Assembly: GCF_003626755.1 (NCBI RefSeq)
Contig: NZ_RBCJ01000002.1
Location: forward strand, 868,001-932,000
From: Ulvibacterium marinum
GTDB lineage: Bacteria > Bacteroidota > Bacteroidia > Flavobacteriales > Flavobacteriaceae
Reading direction: 5' to 3'
DNA length: 64,000 bases
Shown here: piece after piece, positions 9,304 through 18,581 of the stretch
Position numbering within the stretch: the first letter of the stretch is position 1
How the letters are laid out: the number at the start of each line of letters is the position of its first letter
Program-made: the position numbers and the translations under genes
The notes under the pieces: model-generated
What the model saw: only the letters and a program-made list of their open reading frames with translations
The model's database searches: none
Told to the model about the DNA's origin: nothing

Positions 9304-10191
9304 TTATTTAAGTGTGAACTTGGAGGTTCCCAATAATTTCAATCGGTCGTCATAAACGTTCACCATATAGTTCCCGCCTTGAAAATCACCTGAAGGCTTA
9401 TTGATGTAATCACAAACGTCCAAGGATTTATTCTCATAGTAGAAATTGGTTCCTTTGCTATAAGTTACGGAAGCTCCAGAATCATTGGTCTTGGAGAAGC
9501 TTTCTCCTAGAACATTCCCCTGAGGATCCAATACTTCCAAAAAGAACTCCCTATCACCGGCTTCGGCAATTACATTATCCGCAACAGTGAAGCAAATTTT
9601 GAATTTGTCCGTTCTTTTGGCTCTGGAGGTAGAAACCAATTTTCCGTTGTTGCGCTCTTTTACAGCATCAACATTGAATTTGGACAAGTTCAATGCAGAA
9701 CCTTTCTCAACGGCATCGGCCAATTGTGTATTCTGTACAACCAAGGAATCGTTAAAAATAGTCTGCTTCTCCAATTCGTTATAAGTACTGTCCCGTTGCA
9801 TAGCAATAAGAGTATTAGAACGTGTCAAAGAATCTACTTGTTTCATCAATTGTTCCCTTTCCGCCTTTAGCACGCTAACTTGTCTTCTGTACCTTGACAA
9901 TGAGGCAATATCCCCTTTCATAGACTTTACAGAATCGATATACTTGGCAATGTTGTCCCGTGCCTCTACCAATTCCTCATTGGTTGCATTACTCTCCAAA
10001 ATGGCTTTGTCATATTCTGACTTTAGGCTATTGAGGTCCTCGACCACAAGTGCCTTTTCTTCGGTAAGCACGGTCTCCGTTTTCTTTTTATCCTGATAAA
10101 GACTAACGGTGTAGATGATGGTACCTAGAAGTACCACACCTAGCAAACCTGCTAATACCTTCAATCCGTTGTTACTTTTTGTTTCAGTCAT
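9304..10191 (-). CDS. Membrane-anchored coiled-coil protein (295 aa)
   Basis: A short cytoplasmic N-terminus (MTETKSNNGLK) precedes one membrane span (residues about 11-32). Residues about 35-170 are strongly heptad-like, rich in Glu, Lys, Leu, Asp and Ser, so probably coiled coil. The C-terminal third (about 190-295) is a beta-rich globular domain ending ...LKLLGTSKFTLK. Similar proteins in flavobacteria are often mislabelled as chromosome partitioning proteins because of the coiled coil. Topology suggests the coiled coil and globular domain sit in the periplasm. Monocistronic. Function unknown. Confidence 0.8.
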   Translation of the reverse strand: MTETKSNNGLKVLAGLLGVVLLGTIIYTVSLYQDKKKTETVLTEEKALVVEDLNSLKSEYDKAILESNATNEELVEARDNIAKYIDSVKSMKGDIASLSRYRRQVSVLKAEREQLMKQVDSLTRSNTLIAMQRDSTYNELEKQTIFNDSLVVQNTQLADAVEKGSALNLSKFNVDAVKERNNGKLVSTSRAKRTDKFKICFTVADNVIAEAGDREFFLEVLDPQGNVLGESFSKTNDSGASVTYSKGTNFYYENKSLDVCDYINKPSGDFQGGNYMVNVYDDRLKLLGTSKFTLK

Positions 10192-10359
10192 AATGTTAAA
10201 ATTAAAATAAGCTTGTTTAACTTTTAAAAAGTGTTTGTTCGTATCAGTCTATATACGGTTCATTTTTCTATTTAGATTTTTTGGCCGAAAAAAATTAAAA
10301 ATCCTATAACACAAATCGGCACATATAGTAACTTTACAGTAAAGCGATTTTACTTTTCA

Positions 10360-10833
10360 ATGTCCATAAGAATAGTACCATTTGAACCCAAATATGCCCA
10401 TAGCTTTAGGGATTTGAACATTGCCTGGCTCAAAAAGTATTTTCATGTGGAGGCCAAAGATGCATTGCTACTTGAAAATTGTCAAGAATCCATTATCGAT
10501 ACAGGTGGATTTATTTTTTTAGCTGAATATAAAGACGAAATCGCCGGTTGTTTTTCCTTTATCCCTTTTGATGAAAGAGTTTTTGAATTAGGCAAGATGG
10601 CGGTCGATCCTAGCTATCAAGGTTTAAAAATTGGTCAAAAGCTCTTATCCTTTGCTATAGACTTTGCAAAAGAGAACCAGTGGCGTAAAATTGTATTATA
10701 TTCAAGTACTAAATTGGATACCGCACTCTATATCTATCGGAAGTATGGTTTCGTAGAAGTGGAATTGGAAAAGGAGATTCCGTATAAACGGAGCGATATC
10801 AAAATGGAATTGGTATTCGATTCAAAAAATTGA
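10360..10833 (+). CDS. GNAT family N-acetyltransferase (157 aa)
   Basis: The acetyl-CoA binding region is visible as motif A around residues 84-105 (ELGKMAVDPSYQGLKIGQKL; the expected Q/R-x-x-G-x-G/A is QGLKIG), and a Tyr-containing C-terminal strand (ALYIYRKYGFVEV) follows. This places it in the GNAT fold, which transfers an acetyl group to an amine; the substrate cannot be told. A TAACTTTA box 24 bp upstream of the ATG may be its -7 element. The MBL-fold lipoprotein gene follows 52 bp downstream and may be cotranscribed. Confidence 0.88.
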   Translation: MSIRIVPFEPKYAHSFRDLNIAWLKKYFHVEAKDALLLENCQESIIDTGGFIFLAEYKDEIAGCFSFIPFDERVFELGKMAVDPSYQGLKIGQKLLSFAIDFAKENQWRKIVLYSSTKLDTALYIYRKYGFVEVELEKEIPYKRSDIKMELVFDSKN

Positions 10834-10885
10834 TAAATAACCTGTTCTATAGGATAAGAGCATTAACTCTATAAAAGTTGATACC

Positions 10886-11704
10886 ATGAAAAAAATATTT
10901 TTTGTGCTTTTAAGCTATTGTTTTGCACTTTTGGGTTGCAAGGAAAAAGCAAAGCCTTCACCTCTTAAAGATTCGGACCCTCTGCAAGCAATGGAAAAAC
11001 CTGCTCCGCCAACCCCAAATAATGAGCAAGGTTCAGAAGTTAAGGTTATCCCTATTTCCCACGCGACAGCAGTGCTAGAATGGAATAACGTCACCATTTA
11101 TATAGATCCCGTAGGTGGTGCAAAAGCTTTTGATGGGCAAAAACAACCAGATTTAATTTTGATTACGGATATTCACGGTGACCACCTTAATGTGGAGACC
11201 TTACAGGAACTGGATACCAAAAAGGCAAAAATAATGGTGCCCCAAGCCGTAGCCGATAAAATACCTGAAGAATTCACTCCTCAAATCGACGTTTTGAACA
11301 ACGGCGATTCCAAGGAACGTTATGAAATAAATGTTGAGGCCGTTCCGATGTACAATTTACGGGAAGAAGCCAAAAAATTCCATGAAAAGGGCCGTGGTAA
11401 TGGATATGTTTTGAATATGGGTGGGCAACGACTTTATTTTTCCGGTGACACGGAAGATATCCCTGAAATGCGAAACTTAAAAAATATCGATAAGGCTTTT
11501 GTTTGCATGAACCTGCCCTACACCATGACCTTGGAAAGTGCTGCGGACGCGGTCTTGGAATTCCGGCCAAAGCAAGTATACCCCTACCATTACAGAGGAA
11601 ACCCCAATGTAAGCGATGTTGCTAAATTCAAGAGACTTGTCAATGAGGGAGACCCCAATATAAAAGTGGTGCAACTGGATTGGTATCCCGAGGATGACTT
11701 TTGA
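10886..11704 (+). CDS. MBL-fold (UlaG-like) metal-dependent hydrolase lipoprotein (272 aa)
   Basis: A lipoprotein signal peptide ends in the lipobox LLGC (Cys18), followed by a Lys/Pro-rich linker to about residue 50. The catalytic part has the metallo-beta-lactamase elements: SHATAVLEW near 59, DIHGDH (metal ligands) near 96 and SGDTEDIP near 195, with a late YHYRGN segment. This is the UlaG/UPF0173 group, related to the cytosolic protein at 27112-27792, but tethered outside the cytoplasm. Its substrate is unknown. The residue after Cys18 is Lys-Glu, loosely similar to surface export signals of flavobacterial lipoproteins. Confidence 0.87.
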   Translation: MKKIFFVLLSYCFALLGCKEKAKPSPLKDSDPLQAMEKPAPPTPNNEQGSEVKVIPISHATAVLEWNNVTIYIDPVGGAKAFDGQKQPDLILITDIHGDHLNVETLQELDTKKAKIMVPQAVADKIPEEFTPQIDVLNNGDSKERYEINVEAVPMYNLREEAKKFHEKGRGNGYVLNMGGQRLYFSGDTEDIPEMRNLKNIDKAFVCMNLPYTMTLESAADAVLEFRPKQVYPYHYRGNPNVSDVAKFKRLVNEGDPNIKVVQLDWYPEDDF

Positions 11705-11719
11705 GGATATTTAAAATGA

Positions 11720-13411
11720 TTATCGTATCAACTTCTTGTATTTTATCCGTTTCGGCATAAGGTCGGAACCCAGACGTTTCTTTTTATTCTCTTCATAGTC
11801 CGAGAAGGAACCTTCAAAGAAATATACCTGAGAATCGCCTTCGAAGGCAAGGATATGCGTGCAAATACGATCTAGGAACCAGCGATCATGAGAAATGATA
11901 GCAGCACAGCCTGCAAAGTTTTCAAGCCCCTCTTCCAAGGCGCGTAAGGTATTTACATCCAAATCGTTGGTAGGCTCGTCCAACAATAGCACATTGCCTT
12001 CCTCCTTTAAAGTCATGGCCAAATGGAGCCTATTGCGCTCTCCACCGGACAACATGTTCACTTTTTTGTTCTGCTCACTACCAGAAAAGTTAAAACGACT
12101 TAGATATGCCCGGGAATTCACTTGTCTTCCACCCATCATGACCAATTCCTGTTCATCGCTAAAGTTTTGCCAAATGGTTTTCTCCGGATCAATATTGGAA
12201 TGACTTTGGTCTACATAAGCGATTTTTGCCGTATCCCCTACTACGAATTCTCCGCCATCCGGAGTTTCTTCGCCCATTATCATTCTGAAAATAGTAGTTT
12301 TCCCGGCACCGTTCGGTCCAATAATGCCTACGATACCTGCTTGGGGTAGCTTAAAATTCAAATTTTCATATAGCAATTTGTCCCCATAGGCCTTGCTAAC
12401 TCCTTTAGCTTCAATAACGTTGGTCCCTAAACGAGGTCCATTGGGGATGTATATTTCCAGTTTCTCATCAAGCTGTTTTTGATCCTGGCTCATTAATTTA
12501 TCGTAGTTCTTCAAACGAGCCTTTTGTTTGGTCTGTCTCCCTTTGGCGCCCTGGCGTACCCAGTCCAACTCTCTTTCCAGTGTTTTTTGGCGTTTGGAGG
12601 CTTGTTTGCTCTCTTGTGCCAATCGTTTTGCCTTTTGGTCCAACCAACCGGAATAGTTTCCTTTCCAGGGAATGCCCTCTCCCCTATCCAATTCCAGAAT
12701 CCATCCGGCTACATTGTCCAGAAAATAGCGATCATGGGTTACAGCTATTACGGTTCCCTTGTACTGGGCCAAGTGATGTTCCAACCAGTGTACGGATTCC
12801 GCATCCAAATGGTTGGTGGGTTCGTCCAGCAATAAAACCTCAGGTTCCTGAAGCAACAATCTGCACAAGGCTACCCTTCTTCTTTCTCCTCCCGAAAGTA
12901 CCCCGATCTTTTGATCACCCTCTGGGGTGCGCAATGCATCCATGGCTATCTCAAGCTTGGTATCAAGCTCCCAAGCGTTAGAGGCATCGATCTTATCCTG
13001 GAGGTCCGCTTGTTTGTCCATTAGCTTTTGCATCTTATCCGTATCTTCATATACCTCTGGCAAACCGAACATATCATTGATCTTGTTATATTCGTCCAAA
13101 ATGGCAACAGTTTCGGAAACTCCTTCCTTTACTACCTCGAGCACGGTCTTCTCCTCATCCAATTGCGGTTCTTGTTCCAGATAACCCACGTTGTACCCAG
13201 GGGAAAAAACAACATCCCCTTGATAGTTTTTATCTACTCCGGCGATGATTTTTAACAAGGTGGATTTTCCAGATCCATTAAGGCCAAGAATCCCAATTTT
13301 CGCACCGTAAAAAAAACTGAGGTAAATATTTTTAAGTACCGGCGTATTCGCATTCTTGTACGTTTTTGTAACCCCTGCCATTGAGAAAATGACTTTCTTA
13401 TCGTCGCTCAT
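11720..13411 (-). CDS. ettA: ABC-F protein EttA, energy-dependent translational throttle (563 aa)
   Basis: Two complete ATP-binding cassettes are present. NBD1 has Walker A GLNGSGKS, signature LSGGERRR and Walker B LLLDEPTNHLD; NBD2 has Walker A GPNGAGKT, signature LSGGERNR and LLLDEPTNDLD. The linker between them (about 245-320) is rich in Lys, Arg and Gln, as in the P-site tRNA interaction motif. No membrane segments, as expected for ABC-F proteins, which bind the ribosome E site and modulate early elongation according to the ATP/ADP ratio. Length and motifs fit EttA rather than Uup or YbiT. Start at ATG 13411. Monocistronic. Confidence 0.94.
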   Translation of the reverse strand: MSDDKKVIFSMAGVTKTYKNANTPVLKNIYLSFFYGAKIGILGLNGSGKSTLLKIIAGVDKNYQGDVVFSPGYNVGYLEQEPQLDEEKTVLEVVKEGVSETVAILDEYNKINDMFGLPEVYEDTDKMQKLMDKQADLQDKIDASNAWELDTKLEIAMDALRTPEGDQKIGVLSGGERRRVALCRLLLQEPEVLLLDEPTNHLDAESVHWLEHHLAQYKGTVIAVTHDRYFLDNVAGWILELDRGEGIPWKGNYSGWLDQKAKRLAQESKQASKRQKTLERELDWVRQGAKGRQTKQKARLKNYDKLMSQDQKQLDEKLEIYIPNGPRLGTNVIEAKGVSKAYGDKLLYENLNFKLPQAGIVGIIGPNGAGKTTIFRMIMGEETPDGGEFVVGDTAKIAYVDQSHSNIDPEKTIWQNFSDEQELVMMGGRQVNSRAYLSRFNFSGSEQNKKVNMLSGGERNRLHLAMTLKEEGNVLLLDEPTNDLDVNTLRALEEGLENFAGCAAIISHDRWFLDRICTHILAFEGDSQVYFFEGSFSDYEENKKKRLGSDLMPKRIKYKKLIR

Positions 13412-13554
13412 TTCTTAAATATTAGTTTTTGGATTAATGTGAAGAGATTTTTTTTAATGGCTTGTACCGTTTAAACGGATTTCCTTGAGATAAGCCAAAG
13501 TTATACATACCAAAAGTGAACTTACTGTGCTTAACTAAGATGGAATTTTAAGTT

Positions 13555-13737
13555 TTAGACCCTTCCCTTTAGTGCATTAAAGACCCATGCAATAGCAAAA
13601 AAACCGATACCGACCGATGCAAAACCCCATCCTGCAACGTCATCATATCTAAAGGCTCCAAGCGCAATAAGTGAGCATCCTACTACGATCATAATAAATG
13701 TAGCCCAGGCAAGCACCGTGTTTTTGTTCATTCCCAT
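13555..13737 (-). CDS. CAL67264-type small membrane protein (60 aa)
   Basis: The product MGMNKNTVLAWATFIMIVVG and onward has two hydrophobic spans (about residues 8-28 and 36-54) and ends NALKGRV. It resembles a short, highly conserved membrane protein found across Flavobacteriia and named after a Gramella locus; the function is unknown. The frame could begin ten codons earlier, at 13767, but the ATG at 13737 follows an AGGAC purine-rich site and matches the family start. It lies between ettA and a Gfo/Idh/MocA gene on the same strand. Confidence 0.8.
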   Translation of the reverse strand: MGMNKNTVLAWATFIMIVVGCSLIALGAFRYDDVAGWGFASVGIGFFAIAWVFNALKGRV

Positions 13738-13811
13738 TTGTCCTAGTTTGGTTTGTGGTAATTCCAAATATCGGAATTTTATGGGATTTTCTGCGATTTG
13801 GACCGGTAACT

Positions 13812-14795
13812 TTATTCCTCAAAGGGAAAAACGATTCCCGTAAGTCGGCGGACTTCATCCAATAGTCCTATCAAATCCAAACTATTTTGACGGGACCAAA
13901 GGTCACTTTCCAGCTTTTGGGATTTTAAACAGGAATGTACTTCCTCAATTTCATAGGTATATCCCTTCCCCTTCGTCGGTTGATTAAAGCTATCCAAGCC
14001 ATCACCCTTTTCCATGGAAAACCCTTGTGCCTCATGCCATCTGGGATGAATGAAAATTGAACCCTCGCTACCGGCTATTTCAGCTTTCATTTCTGAATTG
14101 GAGGTCAGTCCGCTGTACAACAGGGCTTGGGTACTTTCATACTCAAAAATCATAGAAGTTTGAACTTCAACCCCGGTCTTGTAAAATTGGGAAGCTGCCT
14201 TTATTTTTTCTGGTTTGCCTAGCAGTACATAGGCTAAAAAAATAGGATAAATCCCAATATCCAACAGTGAGCCCCCGGCCAAATTTGGATTCAACACCCT
14301 TCCTTCCTCCGATCGGTCCAGTCCGTAAAACGCAAAATCTGCATGGAGGTAGCCGATTTCACCAAGTTCACCGGCATCAATCAATTCTTTTACTTTACGT
14401 ATTGTTGGGTTGAATCTACTCCAAAGGGCCTCCATTAAAAAGACTTGGTTCCGTTTGGCGCAGGCTATCATTTCTTCAACTTCGGAAAGGTTTACCCCCA
14501 TAGGCTTTTCGCAGAGTACATGTTTGCCATGATCCATCGCCATAATACTCCATTGGGCATGTAGGGTGTGGGGAGTGGCAACGTAGATTACATCAACTTC
14601 ATCACAATTGAATAACTCCTCATAACTTCCAAAAGCATGTTTTGCATTGTACTCTTTTGCAAATAGTTCTGCTTTTTCAATATTTCTAGAGGCCACGGCT
14701 GTTAAAATCCCATCCGAAACCAACTTTAGGTCCTTTGCAAAATTATGGGCAATCTTGCCCGGACCTATGATTCCCCAACGAATTGTATCTCCCAT
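13812..14795 (-). CDS. Gfo/Idh/MocA family NAD(P)-dependent oxidoreductase (327 aa)
   Basis: The N-terminal Rossmann fold starts MGDTIRWGIIGPGKIAHNFA (GxGxIA variant) and contains the family's EKPMGV motif near residue 96, whose Lys is usually catalytic. The C-terminal part is the alpha/beta substrate domain (NPNLAGGSLLDIGIYP near 166-181). Members oxidise or reduce sugars, inositols or dihydrodiols (trans-1,2-dihydrobenzenediol dehydrogenases are the nearest named type); the substrate here is not determined. No sugar genes adjoin it. ATG at 14795; divergent from the carboxylase gene 73 bp away. Confidence 0.9.
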   Translation of the reverse strand: MGDTIRWGIIGPGKIAHNFAKDLKLVSDGILTAVASRNIEKAELFAKEYNAKHAFGSYEELFNCDEVDVIYVATPHTLHAQWSIMAMDHGKHVLCEKPMGVNLSEVEEMIACAKRNQVFLMEALWSRFNPTIRKVKELIDAGELGEIGYLHADFAFYGLDRSEEGRVLNPNLAGGSLLDIGIYPIFLAYVLLGKPEKIKAASQFYKTGVEVQTSMIFEYESTQALLYSGLTSNSEMKAEIAGSEGSIFIHPRWHEAQGFSMEKGDGLDSFNQPTKGKGYTYEIEEVHSCLKSQKLESDLWSRQNSLDLIGLLDEVRRLTGIVFPFEE

Positions 14796-14868
14796 ACCGG
14801 TTTTTTATTTTGCCAAAGTTAATCAATAATACTGCTATCTTTATGCCTTAAAAGAAACTACCAATAGC

Positions 14869-16497
14869 ATGGATCTTAAGTTCAACAAAAATGAAGATCA
14901 TAACAAATTATTGCTTTCCGAGCTTAAAAAACGTTTGGCACAGGTAAAACTTGGGGGAGGTAAATCCCGGATAGAAAAACAACACTCGCTAGGAAAAATG
15001 ACCGCCCGTGAACGTATCGATTACCTGTTGGACAAGGGGAAGGATAACTTGGAAATTGGAGCTTTGGTCGGTGAAGATATGTATCCGGAACATGGTGGCT
15101 GCCCATCCGGAGGTGTGGTCGTAAAAATCGGATATGTATCCGGGAAACAGTGTTTGGTAGTTGCCAATGACGCCACCGTAAAGGCCGGTGCCTGGTTTCC
15201 GATTACAGGTAAAAAGAATTTAAGGGCGCAGGAGATTGCCATGGAAAATAATCTGCCCATTATCTATTTGGTAGACAGTGCCGGGGTATTTCTTCCAATG
15301 CAGGATGAAATCTTTCCTGACAAGGAACATTTTGGTAGAATTTTTAGGAACAATGCCCAGATGAGCAGTATGGGAATACCTCAAATTGCCGCAGTAATGG
15401 GCAGTTGTGTAGCCGGTGGTGCTTATTTGCCTATCATGAGTGACGAAGCGCTTATCGTAGACAAGACTGGAAGTATTTTCCTGGCAGGAAGCTATTTGGT
15501 AAAAGCGGCCATTGGAGAGGAAATAGATAATGAAACCCTGGGCGGGGCCACTACCCATTGTGAAATTAGCGGTGTAACCGATTATAAGGCCAAGGACGAT
15601 ACGGACGCATTGGATACTATTAAAAGTATACTAGGTAAAATAGGTGGGTTCAATGAAGCCGGATTCAATCGAACCGAAGCCACAAAGCCCAAAAAAAATC
15701 CGAAGGATCTATATGGTATTCTTCCTGGTTCACGTACCGACCAATATGATATGCTAGAAATAATAGAACGGATAGTTGACAATTCGGAATTAGAGCAGTA
15801 CAAAGAAGGTTATGGAAAGACCATTTTAACTGGTTATGCAAGAATCGATGGTTGGGCCGTGGGAATCGTAGCCAATCAGCGAAAAGTAGTTAAAACTAAA
15901 AAGGGGGAAATGCAATTTGGGGGCGTTATCTATTCGGATTCCGCGGACAAGGCAACCCGTTTTATTGCCAACTGCAACCAAAAGAAGATTCCCTTGGTTT
16001 TTCTACAGGATGTAACCGGCTTCATGGTGGGTAGCAAAAGTGAACATGGGGGTATCATAAAGGATGGTGCCAAAATGGTGAATGCAGTGGCCAATAGTGT
16101 GGTTCCCAAGTTTACCATAATTATTGGGAATAGTTATGGTGCAGGAAATTATGCCATGTGCGGAAAGGCCTATGACCCAAGATTCATCGTATCCTGGCCA
16201 AGTGCCGAACTGGCCGTTATGAGTGGTAATTCCGCGGCCAAAGTATTATTGCAAATCGAAAAAGCTTCCTTACAAAAGAAAGGTGAGGTGATTACCAAAG
16301 AATTGGAAAACGAGCTTTTTAACCGGATTAAGGACCGATACGATAACCAAGTATCCCCATACTATGCAGCGGCGCGTTTGTGGACAGATGCCATAATTGA
16401 TCCATTGGAAACAAGAAAATGGATTTCTATGGGAATTGAGGCAGCGAATCACGCACCCATTGAAAAATCGTTTAATATGGGTGTGTTACAGGTTTAA
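14869..16497 (+). CDS. Acyl-CoA carboxylase beta (carboxyltransferase) subunit, methylcrotonyl-CoA type (542 aa)
   Basis: This subunit moves CO2 from carboxybiotin to an acyl-CoA. Both crotonase-like halves are visible: the acyl-CoA half with GKMTARERIDYLLD near 42 and the oxyanion-hole glycines GSCVAGGAYLP near 178-188, and the biotin half with LQDVTGFMVGSKSEHGG near 378 and GNSYGAGNYAMCG near 418. Overall pattern is closest to methylcrotonyl-CoA or geranyl-CoA carboxylase beta subunits (leucine or isoprenoid breakdown) rather than propionyl-CoA carboxylase, but the biotin-carrying alpha subunit is not nearby to confirm this. ATG 14869; full length. Confidence 0.9.
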   Translation: MDLKFNKNEDHNKLLLSELKKRLAQVKLGGGKSRIEKQHSLGKMTARERIDYLLDKGKDNLEIGALVGEDMYPEHGGCPSGGVVVKIGYVSGKQCLVVANDATVKAGAWFPITGKKNLRAQEIAMENNLPIIYLVDSAGVFLPMQDEIFPDKEHFGRIFRNNAQMSSMGIPQIAAVMGSCVAGGAYLPIMSDEALIVDKTGSIFLAGSYLVKAAIGEEIDNETLGGATTHCEISGVTDYKAKDDTDALDTIKSILGKIGGFNEAGFNRTEATKPKKNPKDLYGILPGSRTDQYDMLEIIERIVDNSELEQYKEGYGKTILTGYARIDGWAVGIVANQRKVVKTKKGEMQFGGVIYSDSADKATRFIANCNQKKIPLVFLQDVTGFMVGSKSEHGGIIKDGAKMVNAVANSVVPKFTIIIGNSYGAGNYAMCGKAYDPRFIVSWPSAELAVMSGNSAAKVLLQIEKASLQKKGEVITKELENELFNRIKDRYDNQVSPYYAAARLWTDAIIDPLETRKWISMGIEAANHAPIEKSFNMGVLQV

Positions 16498-16555
16498 AAG
16501 CCATATAAGCTACCCTACATCACTGATAAGGCCTTTATTTGAACAACCCTTAATC

Positions 16556-18313
16556 CTACCTAATGGAAAGTATTCCGTTTGCTTGAATCCTGAACAACTC
16601 TTGATTGCGATTCTTGGCCATCAACTTAAAAACCCTGGATTCCTGCTGTTGGGAGGGTTTTCCATAGTTCTGATAAACTGTAGCCTTAACATAGGTAGGG
16701 GTTAGACTTTTATTTCCCAAATAATTTGCATTCACCTGCCGGATACCTTCTGGGTCATAAATAAGATGCTCTTGACAGGAAAAGCCGTTTTGTTTTTCAT
16801 CCTTTATAAGTTCTTCATTGTCAAACGCCGTGTGCTTAAAAGTATAATATTGTTTGTTACCATTAACGAACTGTAATTCAAATTCTGCCTCACCATCATT
16901 CCATTCAAATACCAGCCGCGTTCCGTTAAAATCATCCTCATCGGATACATAAAATACCTTTTCCTGGGAAAGTACTTCTCCCTCTTGGCCTACTAAATTA
17001 TTGAAGTCCCGATTTAGAATATTGGAAAAGGTATCAGACTTGCTAAAAAATCCTTCGCGCAGCAAAAACTGGTGCCTAGCATACAACAAGGCAGCCCGTT
17101 CAATTTTCCCGTTATTTCTGTAAGCATTCGCCAAATCATGGTAGGACTGCTGGTAATGTGGGCGAAGGACAAATACTTTTTTGTAGAGCTCCATCGAAGC
17201 CTCATAATTTCCCTCTTCATCCATTTGATAGGCCAAAGCCTTAAGGATAATCGGATTATCAGAATACCGTGCCTCAATAGTCTTTGTAATCATTTCCACC
17301 ATGGTTTTATCTTGCCATTCTTTTTGAAAGTAAGAACGTGTATCCAAATAAAAATAGGGAGATCTGCCATTTACCTTTTCCAGTTGGGTATAGCTCTCCT
17401 TGGCTTCCCCTAAATTAGTGGTAGAGCGTAAGGTCTTAAGATAAATGGGCATAGCCATATCTCTAGGGTCGAGGGCATCTCCCTTTTCAAAAAAATTATC
17501 CCGTAGCATTGCTTGATCATAGGGTCCACTTTTTCCAGGTTCCCTATTAAAATTGGCCGTTTTTGTATTGATGATAATCAGACCGCCTGCTGCTTGGCTA
17601 CCATATTTGTTCAATGCCCCTAGACCTTGTATAACAGCAATTCTTTCGATATTTTGTATATCGAGGAACATGGGAACTTGTTGGAGTAAAACTCCATCTA
17701 CTTCAAACAAAACCGGTGTTCTGATTTTAATGGATGTAATCCCTCTACGAAAAAAAACCTGAATATCATTTAAATTCAAACCTACGGTACTGGTGGGAGT
17801 CAAAATGTTTGGAACCTGTGCACGCAAAAGCGTCAAGATATCAATGGTAGATGGATTAATATTCTTTTCATCTATAATTTGGACCCTAGATGGTATCATC
17901 TTAGTGTCCATAACACCATAAAACGTTTTGATCAAGTTTTTATCGGTGTCGTACTCCTCAAGGAGTTCATTCTGTGTTCTGCGGTATTTCTTTTTGGTCA
18001 CAACAACCTCCTCCAATTCTTGAATTTCATCCTTTAAGGCTACGTTTAAAAAAGTCGTTACGTCTTCTACCAAAATCTCCAGGGTTTCCTTGCCAACATG
18101 ACTATAGACCAAAGTCTCACCTTCACGGGCACTGATTTCATATTTTCCAAATTGATCGGTCTTTGCCAACCTATCCGTATTTTTAATGGAAATATTTACG
18201 TCTTCCAGGGGTCCTTGGCCATCAGAAACCGAACCTCTTATTGTTCTAAGGGTTTCTTGCGAATAAACATGGGAAAAAAGTAAAAAAAGGAATGTCGGGA
18301 GAAGATGTTTCAT
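16556..18313 (-). CDS. Exported protein: carboxypeptidase-regulatory + orphan TonB-plug-like + TPR (585 aa), copy A
   Basis: Signal peptide MKHLLPTFLFLLFSHVYS with predicted cleavage before Gln. Residues about 24-95 are a carboxypeptidase-D regulatory-like beta-sandwich (GSVSDGQGPLEDVNISIKNT); 95-105 carry the acidic EEVVVT linker typical of SusC-like receptors; about 140-250 resemble a TonB-receptor plug (ending GAL.KYGSQAAGGLIIINTK). No 22-strand barrel follows: instead there is a helical TPR-like region (about 340-430) and a C-terminal beta domain (about 455-585) that may be YfaP/DUF2135-like. Too short to be a receptor. It is the second of two tandem paralogues; copy B lies 268 bp upstream. 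Role unknown; probably outer membrane or periplasm. Confidence 0.82.
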   Translation of the reverse strand: MKHLLPTFLFLLFSHVYSQETLRTIRGSVSDGQGPLEDVNISIKNTDRLAKTDQFGKYEISAREGETLVYSHVGKETLEILVEDVTTFLNVALKDEIQELEEVVVTKKKYRRTQNELLEEYDTDKNLIKTFYGVMDTKMIPSRVQIIDEKNINPSTIDILTLLRAQVPNILTPTSTVGLNLNDIQVFFRRGITSIKIRTPVLFEVDGVLLQQVPMFLDIQNIERIAVIQGLGALNKYGSQAAGGLIIINTKTANFNREPGKSGPYDQAMLRDNFFEKGDALDPRDMAMPIYLKTLRSTTNLGEAKESYTQLEKVNGRSPYFYLDTRSYFQKEWQDKTMVEMITKTIEARYSDNPIILKALAYQMDEEGNYEASMELYKKVFVLRPHYQQSYHDLANAYRNNGKIERAALLYARHQFLLREGFFSKSDTFSNILNRDFNNLVGQEGEVLSQEKVFYVSDEDDFNGTRLVFEWNDGEAEFELQFVNGNKQYYTFKHTAFDNEELIKDEKQNGFSCQEHLIYDPEGIRQVNANYLGNKSLTPTYVKATVYQNYGKPSQQQESRVFKLMAKNRNQELFRIQANGILSIR

Positions 18314-18581
18314 AGCGGTTTGTGTTTTTAGTGATGTTTAATAAAATCATTGAAAAGTACTACAAAAATTACGCCAGATATCATCCATGTAAATGTGATT
18401 TTGTTCTTGAGGTTGAAAGGAATTTCTCTTATTTCCAATCTGCATGTCAGGCACGATCTCCATTGCTAGCGGTATCCCAACTTTTTGATATAATCGTAAC
18501 TGAATCCCCTCTCGTTTTTGGGAATCACATCAATGAAAGACGGTATCCAAGTTGTAGCAGATAGTAATTTCCATACCAATT

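Noticed and set aside
13468-13479. Perfect 12-bp palindrome CCGTTTAAACGG upstream of ettA
   Set aside because: Might be an operator, but a single short palindrome in AT-rich intergenic DNA is expected by chance; no second copy was seen nearby.
18322-18564. Plus-strand frame of 80 codons between the two plug/TPR genes
   Set aside because: Low-complexity, runs through the promoter side of the downstream gene, no recognisable start signal or homology-like pattern.
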